Shown one piece after another: positions 10,002 through 18,142 of a DNA stretch of 29,759 nucleotides. Every line of letters starts with the position of its first letter. Positions within the stretch are counted from its first letter, which is position 1. Source of the DNA: Paratrimastix pyriformis (lineage: Eukaryota; Preaxostyla; Paratrimastigidae); assembly GCA_027972325.1 (NCBI GenBank), contig JAPMOS010000318.1, forward strand, positions 1 to 29,759, in the 5' to 3' direction. The notes under the pieces were generated by a model. The model searched no databases, was not told the DNA's origin, and was given only the letters and a program-made list of their open reading frames with translations. The position numbers and the translations under genes were made by a program.

Positions 10002-11339
10002 TTTAGCCAGGTTGTCCTCGACCCTCTCTCTGGCCACCCCAGGGGTAACGATCCCTAGGGCATCCCGCCGACGTAGCACAGCGGCCCCCTCCTCTCCAGC
10101 ACCCGCAGGAACCGCTGCGGGTGTTAAGGGGGTCCTGGTTTGACCGTTGACCCCTTGACCGGCCCTAGCGTCACCACCAGTCCTACCGAGATCATCGATC
10201 TCAGAAAATGAGTAAACTGTAATAAATGAATACTTACACAGACCTTCAGACGTCGTCCAAAGTTGCCCATTCATTCGGAGGTTTTGTGCAGATGCAGGCA
10301 TTGGAGCTCCCATCTGCTCAGTCCAGTATTGGAATTGGATGACTGAAAAAAAAGGTACACACAGACCAACCCCATTCCAGGAAAGCTCAAAACAATAACC
10401 AGACTGCCCTTGACCAGCCCTACCAAGATCAGCGGCCACATTCCTAAAAGTTTCTGAAGATGACGAAAAAGAATACCGGAAAGACAGACTCTCTCCCAAA
10501 GAACGTGCCGCATCAGCAACATCCCAGAGAAGGATCTTCCATCTGACCAGACGGTCAGACAGGCATCTCAGGGGGCCAGATATCTGAAATTCTAAGGATG
10601 AGCCGCTGCCAGACGTCCCAACAACCAACAAACCGGTAGTTATTTCCGACACCAGACAGGGCCCACCTCCGAGGCAAAGCACTCTGTCCAGCCGGGAGAC
10701 TATGATCAAAGCATGATTAGAAACTCTCCATCCATCTTCCTCCATCCACAGACCAACGAGACATCGGCTAGACATACCACACCAACCTGAGGGCAGCCGC
10801 CACCCAATGCAGCCACCACACCAAGCCGGCACACCATCCAACCACAGTTGGAGTGTGTGTGTGTGTGTTGTGTTGGATACTTGGAGAAACCCCAAAAGGG
10901 GTCCCCCGCCCAACACCCCCTGTATTGATCAGCTCATAACGGGGGGTGCATCCCACCGAAGTGGGGGGGTAACATGCGATAAACCACCAACCAACATGGA
11001 CGACGCACTCGTCCACTGAAGACCGGCAGCAGACGCATGGAATGGAAGGAGCGGACAGGAGAGAGAGAACACGCAGAACCCCCCGCATCCATGAAACAAA
11101 AGAACGAAAAGACATTTTAAAAAGGCCTGAACGGGGGAGGTTTACTCCCGACATACCATCGTGCGTGGGTGTAGCACACATAGACAGTGCTCGCGCGCAA
11201 CCACGAGAAGTCTCTCACCGCCGGTCCATCCGGGGTTGGAAAAGGAGGACGCCCGGCACGCACCACACGGACGCCAAGATCGGCACACGAGATTGGGGAG
11301 GCAGAGGGAAGAGGAGGAGCAGATGGACGTGAAGGAGGG
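10002..11339. other. Region between the RS-rich ORF and ORF2 of LINE B; no gene assigned
   Basis: The minus strand stays open through much of 10916-10002 but the translation is not family-like. It contains two similar stretches ending DLGRAGQGQSG (near 10420) and DLGRTGGDARAGQG (near 10190), suggesting an old internal duplication. Near 10850-10875 there is a short (GT)n run. Near 10890-10905 is a small hairpin of four C, four A and four G. The G/C runs at 10915-10970 have no recognisable role. Confidence 0.4.
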
Positions 11340-12230
11340 TCAGAAGGGCGAGAAGTGGGAGGAGGTGGTGGAGGGGGCGCCAGAACACTCGACTTGGCCG
11401 CAGCCGGCTTGGTCGGAGCGGGCTGCCCGCGCAAACGGCCCCTTGATCGCCTTCCATCCCGCCTGGGCGAGACCCAAGGCGGACTGCAGGAGCGGCTTCC
11501 CCTGCTCAGTCTGGACCGGACCAGGGGCCGGCACCGAGGCGGCAGGGGGGGCGGGCGGGGCGGCGTCACCTCCCCGGGCAGGTGTGGAGGTCGCCTCCGT
11601 ACGCGCAGCCTTCTTGGGCGAGGGGCGAGGCGAACCCCCCTTTGCATCCGCGTGCTTCGGTGAGCGTGAACGGACGCGGGAGCGGGGAGTCTTGTTGCGC
11701 CTCGTCGCCGATGAATCAGATGATGAGTGAGACCGGGAATGGACACGTCCCGGTCCCCCACCACGTTGATGGGTACGCGTAGGAAAACGTTCTGGCGAAG
11801 TTGGAGGGTCAGACGAGTCGTCAGTTGAGGATGCCGAAGAGTGGCGAGAATGAGATGGTGGAGCGTCGTCTCGATACTTGAGATAGCACTGCCACATAAA
11901 CGAGGACAATAGTTTCTGGATCCAGACGGCAATGCGATCCCGAGACACAGCTGGAGAACAACCCTTCTGCAGCGATTCAATGATGCCCTTCAACAAGGTA
12001 CTCGAAGGAAGCGCTCCAGAAGAGAAACCCAAATGCCCAAAGAGTTTGCAAAATTCATCCAGCATCGAATTCTTGAAAGTAGAAATGTGGTCAAGGTCGT
12101 GGAAGACCAGATCATCTTCCTCAGCGCGATTGAAAAATTCAATAAACACTTCGCGCTTGCCACATTGTGCGTGCTCTTTTAGAAAATGAGCTTGAAAGTC
12201 ACTAAGGTGATTCTCCTCGGCAATATGCAT
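11340..12230 (-). CDS. RS-rich basic protein within LINE B, function unknown
   Basis: One open frame of 296 residues from Met at 12230 (MHIAEENHLSDF) to the stop at 11340. The first 125 residues look globular and mostly helical (REVFIEFFNRAEEDDLVFHD, LDEFCKLFGHLGF, IAVWIQKLLSSFMWQCYLKY). Residues about 125-200 are Ser/Arg/Pro-rich with RS and SP pairs (TPRSRVRSRSP, SPRPSPKKAARTE), like RNA-binding or phosphorylated linkers. The rest is Ala/Pro-rich. No family recognised. It lies between ORF1 and ORF2 of element B, in the place where LINE A has the basic, Ser-rich end of its ORF1, so it may be the second half of ORF1. It could also be a host exon. The frame is open further upstream, but the sequence there looks non-coding, so I chose this Met. 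Confidence 0.45.
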   Translation of the reverse strand: MHIAEENHLSDFQAHFLKEHAQCGKREVFIEFFNRAEEDDLVFHDLDHISTFKNSMLDEFCKLFGHLGFSSGALPSSTLLKGIIESLQKGCSPAVSRDRIAVWIQKLLSSFMWQCYLKYRDDAPPSHSRHSSASSTDDSSDPPTSPERFPTRTHQRGGGPGRVHSRSHSSSDSSATRRNKTPRSRVRSRSPKHADAKGGSPRPSPKKAARTEATSTPARGGDAAPPAPPAASVPAPGPVQTEQGKPLLQSALGLAQAGWKAIKGPFARAARSDQAGCGQVECSGAPSTTSSHFSPF

Positions 12231-12754
12231 GCACGAGGGAAGAACAAGCACGCAATTTGAATGTGCTGATCGGCTAGAACCCCGGGAGCCCACAGTTGGA
12301 AAGTAGGGGCGCTCAGCCCACCAGAAAACGCGGGAGAAAACAGCCATCCCAACCCCCGCCAACCCTCCTGATCCCATCTCTCTCCCGTCCACCACCGGCC
12401 CCTTCCTTGCCCATTCCCAGTTCTCATTACCAGTCTTTATCCAACCCAGACGACCACGCTTCTCGCCCCTCTCTTTTTGATCAACAAGGCCAATTCCATT
12501 TACCCTACCGTGGACCCAATTCTCTTCGACCACCGTCTGCATCCAAAAGCACCATACACATATCACTTCCTGTCTTTGCACTACCTTCTCCAGTTTTACC
12601 CCCACTCCACCTTCTTTTTCCTTCATTCGATTGCTCCCCCCCCGCCAACCACTCTCCTCCCCACGCCATTCCAATAGAAGGCTGTTTCTTTCCACACGCA
12701 TGTCCCAGGAGCAAGAGCGTAAGAGGGTGGAAGAGAAACACAGCCCCCCAACCT

Positions 12755-13873
12755 TTACTTGAACTTCTTCCCCGCATTCACCCCCACCGACACCTTCACC
12801 ACACGCGGACGCAACTCCCGCTTCAAAGCGTCGATGGCCTCCCTCTGCTCCGGGGTTGCCATGACACAAAACGTCCCGTCCCACCGCCCACTTGACCACG
12901 CCACTTCTGATCTCCAAATATCGGAGACCTCTACCACAATGTGGTGGTTCTTGAGGTACTCCTGCATCTGCTGCGGCCACTCGACACCGGCCGCACGAAT
13001 AAAGGCCAAACGATGGTCCGCCCGGAGAGGCCGATCCTCCCCCGGAGCGATCTGTACTATGTATGCGCTTGCCCCGGAAGATCTCCGGGATGTGGGGCTG
13101 TCCCACCGAGCATGTCACAGACACACGCCATGCACCCGGCTGGCGAGCAGGCTTGACCCAAACTACCGGGGGTGGCGATCAATAAGTCAGCGATTGCGAA
13201 CAGACACTGCGCACTCGGGTTCGCTTGACGCAACCATTGGCGAACCTCCTCTTCTTTAGCTTCCAGGGGCAAACCACCCAGATGAGCCCTCATTGTAACA
13301 AAGGTCACAGCTGAGGGGCAAACCACCCAGATGAGCCCTCATTGTAACAAAGGTCACAGCTGAGGCCGGCCGCTCACATTCACTTCCCAGATCAGTCAGG
13401 ACGGCCTGATTCCGACTTGCAAAAGCTCCAAGAATCTCCGCGGCATCGGGTCTCAGACACGTCACGCCAAAAGTTCCTTCTTCCAGGCCTTGTTGAACAC
13501 GGGCCTCGCCAAGGATCTCACGAAGCTGGCATTCAAGTTCGTACCAGCTAAATTGCACAGCACTTGGCTCAAATTTAATAGCGAATCTCATTGTCTCAGC
13601 CTGTAATTCACAGAAGGCAATTGACAAACAAAGACCCAAGATGAGCCCAACAAACATCCTTGATAGGCGGACTTTCGGTAGGAAAGCCACTATCCAATTA
13701 ACACAGACCATAACTTTTTCCTTCTTTTCACCCTGCTCCTCGGCCTGGCTCTTTTCGGCCACTCTTTTTTTACCAGCCGCCTCCATTCTTTGGCGATTGG
13801 CTTCAGCCTCAACACTTTCCAGCGTCAGAGGAACCGCACCAGCATCTTCAACAGAATGAGTTTCAGAAGACAT
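12755..13873 (-). pseudogene. LINE B ORF1, membrane-anchored, interrupted by a 49 bp duplication
   Basis: The start Met at 13873 (MSSETHSVEDAGAV) opens a charged N-terminus, then a membrane span (SRMFVGLILGLCLSIAFCEL, near 13660-13600). A region with TMRFAIKFEP and SWYELECQLREILGEA follows, then MRAHLGGLPLEAKEEEVRQW near 13290-13230, which is reminiscent of an RRM strand-loop-helix. The end, GVEWPQQMQEYLKNHHIVVE...GRWDGTFCVMATPEQREAI, stops at 12755 after AGKKFK and resembles the Trp-Asp region of LINE A ORF1. The reading frame changes at the 49 bp tandem duplication (13265-13362) and again near 13050. The role is inferred to be the ORF1 RNA-binding protein of the element. Confidence 0.45.
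13265..13362. repeat. Perfect 49 bp tandem duplication
   Basis: Positions 13265-13313 are repeated exactly at 13314-13362, starting AGGGGCAAACCACCCAGATG and ending GGTCACAGCTG. The two copies show no differences, so the duplication is recent or an assembly artefact. Since 49 is not a multiple of three it shifts the frame of the surrounding ORF1. Reading through a single copy keeps the HLGGLPLEAKEEEV frame. Confidence 0.97.
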
Positions 13874-14640
13874 CGTCAATTGGCCAATAGAAAAGGCGAA
13901 GATCCCAAATTCAAACACTTTCCAGGTCGGTAGGACCGGGGGGGACCAGAGCGTTCATTGCCCTGGATTCGGGCCCAGATTCGTTGCCCTGGTGTGTTTC
14001 GAGCTTGTGGTGCTGTTGAATAGAGCGGATGACATCCCCTTTTGGCGCGGTTTGCTCCCCGTCCCCCTCGCTGGGTTGTCCCCGCCGGCAGGCTCCATTC
14101 CCCGGCCCACTGTCCGCCTGTCCTCCCGTTCGCCCTTGGGCGCGACAACCCCCCGTGCGATGGATATTATCATGGGGTGAGTCCGCTGATCGGGTGTTCC
14201 CGCGTGGCAAGCCCAGCCTTGGACATGCCCCCACCCCCACCCGGGGCCCGCGGAGCCGCCCCTTTCTCCGCCCCGCCCCCTGCCACTCTGGACGGGGCCC
14301 ACCCGGTGGGCATTCTGGGGGCCCACGAGGCCCACCCGGTGGGGTGTTGTCCCGCCCCCAAACCCCCCGGGATGACCGGACACCGGGGACATCTTGTCGG
14401 GAGGGGGTCCGACCTGGCTTTCCCGGGTCACCGTCCTGCCTTCCCCCGGGCCGGGACCCACCCCGCCCACCCCCTCGGGTAGCCCCCCGAGTGGGCCCTC
14501 GGGGCCCGCAAACCCGGTCGTCGGCCCATGTTCCGCTGTCGCGCGGCGGTCACACCTCGGCGGACAGGGGGGGGTCCCTTTGCGGTCACCAAACACCGAG
14601 ACCAAAACTTGAGACGGTCACTTGCGGCACCCGAGGTCTT
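13874..14640 (-). other. GC-rich leader upstream of LINE B ORF1
   Basis: A roughly 770 bp very GC-rich stretch with no convincing coding sequence on either strand. It has a repeated near-palindrome CCCACCCGGTGGG (about 14298-14310 and 14331-14343) inside the larger repeat GGCCCACCCGGTGGG. By position it would be the 5' untranslated and promoter region of element B, and the repeated palindrome could bind a dimeric factor or fold in RNA. That role is inference. Confidence 0.35.
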
Positions 14641-15158
14641 CAAGCAGAAAATAAATCATAAATCATTTGCTGATAAAAAAACCTCAGTCGACGCTGAGAT
14701 CCAGAAGTTCGAACAAACCTGCAGGCGGTTGATCTTCCGGAGGCGCCTCTCACTCCCTGGCCAACCCGTTTTCCTTTTTGGCGCCGCTTGTGTGCGATTT
14801 CTTTGCGGCTCTCTCTTAAAATGGCACGAGAAAGAGAGAGAACTACAACAGGGAAGTTGGTCTGCACATTTCTTCAGAAACCGTCCATTCTAGCTCAGTG
14901 CATTTGCATTCGGCACACAACTCAGACAGCGGCCGCGCGGTGGTGATGTTGGTTGGCTTGCCTGCCTTGCATATGATTGAACCTGCTACTGCGGACCACC
15001 ACCACTAGCAAGATGATATTTATAATGCTGGTGGTGCCACCACCAAGCTATTTCTCTTGCCCACCCTGGCTCCTTGCTCCCGCCCCAGACTTCGCCGCCG
15101 CCACGGCCGGCCGGCATTCGTTCCAGGCCGCGCCCTCATCACATCTCCGTCACGTCCC
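14641..15158. other. Unassigned, lower-GC stretch with hairpins
   Basis: I find no gene here. Visible structure: a short hairpin CTCAG/CTGAG at about 14683-14698, and a longer inverted repeat CACCACTAGCA ... TGCTGGTGGTG (about 15001-15042, 10 of 11 paired) around an AT-rich loop. There is a small AT-rich patch at 14647-14680. The stretch separates fragment C from element B. Confidence 0.4.
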
Positions 15159-15236
15159 CGCCCCCGGCTCCGCCCCCGGCTCCGCTCCCGCGCGCTCCCG
15201 GCTCCCGCGCCCCCGGCCCCCGCCCTCCCGGCCCCG
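15159..15236. repeat. Short GC satellite tract at the 3' side of LINE fragment C
   Basis: CCCCCGGCTCC, GCTCCCGCGC and CCCCCGGCCCC units, the same family and same orientation as the large array at 16798-17575. It replaces the LINE C-terminal sequence directly after GADAVKL (minus strand). Confidence 0.85.
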
Positions 15237-16797
15237 CGAGCTTCACAGCGTCCGCCCCATTCCATCTCTCTCCCGCACATCCCGCCATCCCTGGGCATTC
15301 AAACACCAAGTGGTTCATGTGGTCCCTCGCCCCACACCAACACTTCCCATCCAACTCCCCGTTGATGTAGAACCGGATGTTGGCCGTGATATACCGCTGC
15401 AGGATTGCCATCATCGCCAGCTTCCCGGACATCTCGCACCTCATCGTTTGCACGTTGATCCCTCCGTTGCGACTCTCTGCGTTAATTAACACAATCTCGT
15501 TTTTCTTTTTACGAGCCGCCCTCCACATGCGACTTTTCCTCCCCCATTCCTTCATCACCTCTCTGAAGTCTGTCTCCACTTCCTTCCCGTCACTTCTCCG
15601 CACCAGCTTGAATCCCCATCCTTTCTCTTCGGGCGCCACGCTCGGCTCCATCTTTAAGCTCCGTCCCGCAATCTTGTCTGCCAATCTGTTCCCCTCCGCA
15701 TCCAGCGACGCACTAGTTTCCTGATGTCCCTTAACCCAGACCAGTCGTATCTCTCCACGATGCTCCTTCACAATCCGCTGCCCCCTCCGCAGCAGCCCCT
15801 CCGCCTTCGATTCTATCAGATAGTCCGGACTCACCCTGTTACCATACAGACACACCCGCTTTTTGATCGTCTCCACATACTGCGGCATCACCCCTTTCCA
15901 ATGAAATCTTCCCCCTATGATGAGGTCCGCCACACTCCGAATCTTCCTTTTCATGAGGGTCTGTCTGTGCTTCTTTGTTATCTTGCAGGGCTCCGCCATC
16001 TCTTCCAGTGTTGTCGGCATGCCGTACTTCACTTCCTCCTTCAGTTTCTCACCGTCCCTCAGGATCGCCATGTCTCTCCTGTGCATCACCTGCAACGCCC
16101 CAATCACCACCCCGGCATCTTCTCCTGCCCGTGCATCTTCACCCACTTCCCTGCATCATCCAACAGCGGCTCACGCGTCGTCCACAATTTCTGCAGCAGC
16201 GCGATCTCCTCCCTCAGCACCACTCCACACCCCTGCTCGTCCGCCATCCTCCCCAGAATTTGTGTCATCACCATCATATCATGGACATCAATCGGGTCCT
16301 TCAGCCCCATACCCCCTTCCTCCTCCGGAAAGAACAGCACCTCTGCCGGGTCGCATTTCCCAATACAACCTCCGATTTCCCTGAACACCCTCGCATATCT
16401 CTGCTTCAGTGTTTCCAAGTCCCTTGTCGGCATTGGGCACTGCCTCGCCGTGTATTGTAGGCAAGTCGAGACACACTCATTAATCATTTGCACCATCAAC
16501 CTCGGAGGGACCTTCTTGTCCATGAGCCTGTGCAGTCGCCCACACATTTTCTGGATCACCTTCTCCGTGTTGACCTTCATGTTCATCTCCTCATCTATCC
16601 ATATCCCAAGATACCGAATTGCTCCACCCTTTTGCTGCACTCTGATCTTCCGACCCTCTCCCAGATCCAAGTCCGTCTTCCCTTCACCCCGCCACACAGG
16701 TAGTCACACTTGCTCCACGACAGCTCCATACCAGCCTCTTCCACTTTCCGCCTTACCGTATTCACCAAACGGACCATCTGTTCCCTTGTTCTCGTCA
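15237..16797 (-). mobile_element. LINE fragment C: 3' part of a LINE A relative, RNase H internally deleted
   Basis: Minus strand, closely similar at DNA and protein level to 600-2780 of LINE A. It starts immediately after the RT catalytic box (VTRTREQMVRLVNTVRRKVE, near 16790) and continues through the thumb (IRYLGIWIDEEMNMKV, near 16610), GGMGLKDPIDVHDMM (near 16300), the RNase H end (IRLVWVKGHQETS, near 15730) and the knuckle CWCGARDHMNHLVFECP (near 15330). It consists of two long frames (16697-16104 and 16146-15237) with a single frame change, so it is better preserved than A. About 650 bp present in A (roughly 1820-1170) are missing between GNRVSPD and LIESKAEG. This removes the first three RNase H catalytic residues yet keeps the frame open. 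Confidence 0.9.
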
Positions 16798-17575
16798 CGC
16801 GCCCCCGGCCCCCGGCTCCCTCCCGCGCCCCCGGCCCCCGGCTCCCTCCCGCGCCCCCGGCTCCCTCCCGCGCCCCCGGCTCCCGCGCTCCCGGCTCCCG
16901 CGCTCCCGGCTCCCGCGCTCCCGGCTCCCGCGCCCCCGGCTCCCGCGCTCCCGGCTCCCGCGCCCCCGGCTCCCGCGCCCCCGGCTCCCGCGCCCCCGGC
17001 TCCCGCGCCCCGGCCCCCGGCCCCGGCCCCCGGCCCCGGCCCCCGGCCCCGGCCCCCGCGCCCGGGCTCCCGGCTCCGGCTCCCGGCTCCCGCCCTCCCG
17101 GCTCCCTCCCGGCTCCCGCGCCCCGGCTCCCGCGCCCCGGCCCCGGCTCCCGCCCTCCCGGCTCCCGCCCTCCCGGCTCCCGCCCTCCCGGCTCCCGCCC
17201 TCCCGGCTCCCGCCCTCCCGGCTCCCGCCCTCCGGCTCCCGCCCTCCCGGCTCCCGCGCCCCCGGCTCCCGCGCTCCCGCGCCCCCGGCCCCCGGCCCCC
17301 GGCCCCCGGCCCCCGGCCCCCGGCCCCGGCCCCCGGCTCCCGGCTCCCGGCTCCCGGCTCCCGGCTCCCGGCTCCCGCGCTCCCGGCCCCGGCCCCCGGC
17401 CCCCGGCTCCCGGCTCCCGCGCCCCCGGCTCCCGCGCCCCCGGCTCCCTCCCGCGCCCCCGGCTCCCTCCCGCGCCCCCGGCTCCCTCCCGCGCCCCCGG
17501 CTCCCTCCCGCGCCCCGGCTCCCGCCCTCCCGGCTCCCGCCCTCCCGGCCCCCGCCCTCCCGGCTCCCGCGCACC
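16798..17575. repeat. GC satellite array, CCGGCTCCCGCG-type unit
   Basis: About 780 bp of 12-14 bp units built from CCCCCGGCTCCCGCG, CGGCTCCCGCCCTC and CCCCCGGC variants. Blocks of the same variant are clustered, as expected from local unequal exchange. All frames are open because the unit has no stops, which gives spurious long Pro/Ala or Arg/Glu/Pro/Gly proteins on both strands. It begins exactly where LINE fragment C stops. Confidence 0.95.
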
Positions 17576-18142
17576 CACTTCCGCTTCCAGAACCCCCAGC
17601 CCCCCCTCACTCACCCTCCCCACCCCACCCCACCCCACTTGTCCTCTTAGAATAGATCTTCGAGTTCTTCGCGGATTGAGAAGTTGAGGTCAGGGCCAGG
17701 GGAGATGCTCGGTGAATGAGGTGTTCCGTCGGCCACGTCGAAATGCCCTGGAGAGAATATTTGTTGCTTGTTTCTCTGCCAGGCCAGAGGGCCAGAGGAC
17801 CAGGCCGGGACCCGGAGTTCCGGGGCTGGGGGGCCAGGGGGGCCAGGGGCCAGGGGAGCCGGCCGGCTGGGGCTGGGGCCCAGATCCCTCTGCGGCAATC
17901 GGGTGCAGACCTTGCACCCCTGTACTTTTTACTTTCGATTTCTCAACGACTACCCCGAGGTGGAGGTGGATGGAGTCCTTTGCGACCTTTGGAAATCGGA
18001 ACCAATTCAATTCCCACACCGAATCCCAGAGGACGCGTTGTCCAGGCTGGTCGGCCTGCTCAGGTCGAGAGTCCTGTTGCACCGATGTGTCGATGGAAAC
18101 ACGCAGACCAGAGAAAACACAAAAGGAGAAGGCCTTGGGAAG
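17576..18142. other. Spacer with a possible small plus-strand gene
   Basis: 17576-17650 is C-rich with CCCCA runs. From 17768 to 18223 the plus strand has an open frame. Its first part is Gly/Pro/Arg-rich and probably not coding, but its second part (about 17935-18115) looks protein-like: FLNDYPEVEVDGVLCDLW, PIQFPHRIPEDALSRLVGLL. It overlaps the end of the Crinkler-like gene on the other strand. I do not recognise it. A minus-strand reading ending DLNFSIREELEDLF at 17647 is an alternative. Confidence 0.25.

Larger units (their letters stand above)
8970..14640 (-). mobile_element. LINE B: 5' half of a second, related element
   Basis: Minus strand. It comprises a GC-rich leader (14640-13874), a membrane-anchored ORF1 (13873-12755), an RS-rich ORF (12230-11340), and the beginning of an ORF2 (10001 to about 8970) with acidic repeats, a membrane span and the same cysteine box as LINE A. 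Recognisable similarity to A ends about 12 residues after the box's Ala-Gly-Gly, and endonuclease, RT and RNase H are absent from the window. Either B is 3'-truncated or A inserted into it, with the remainder of B lying left of position 1. B is assigned to a LINE only through its homology to A, so the call is inference. Confidence 0.5.

Noticed and set aside
10885-10910. CCCCAAAAGGGG, similar to a ciliate telomere unit
   Set aside because: A single occurrence with no array. It is better seen as a small hairpin.
13265-13362. The 49 bp repeat as a target-site duplication
   Set aside because: The two copies are directly adjacent with nothing inserted between them, so it is a simple tandem duplication.
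1-14640. Possible LTR retroelement or virus-like element given membrane segments and a protease-like region
   Set aside because: No long terminal repeats, integrase, capsid or aspartic protease were seen. The endonuclease is APE-type and the order is that of a LINE.
15724-17655. 643-residue plus-strand frame ending in a long Pro/Ala/Gly repeat
   Set aside because: The first half is antisense to LINE fragment C and the second half is the GC satellite, which has no stops in any frame.
17647-17898. Minus-strand frame ending DLNFSIREELEDLF as the C-terminus of a gene
   Set aside because: Only the last 15 or so residues look protein-like and the rest is Gly/Pro-rich. No family or neighbour supports it.
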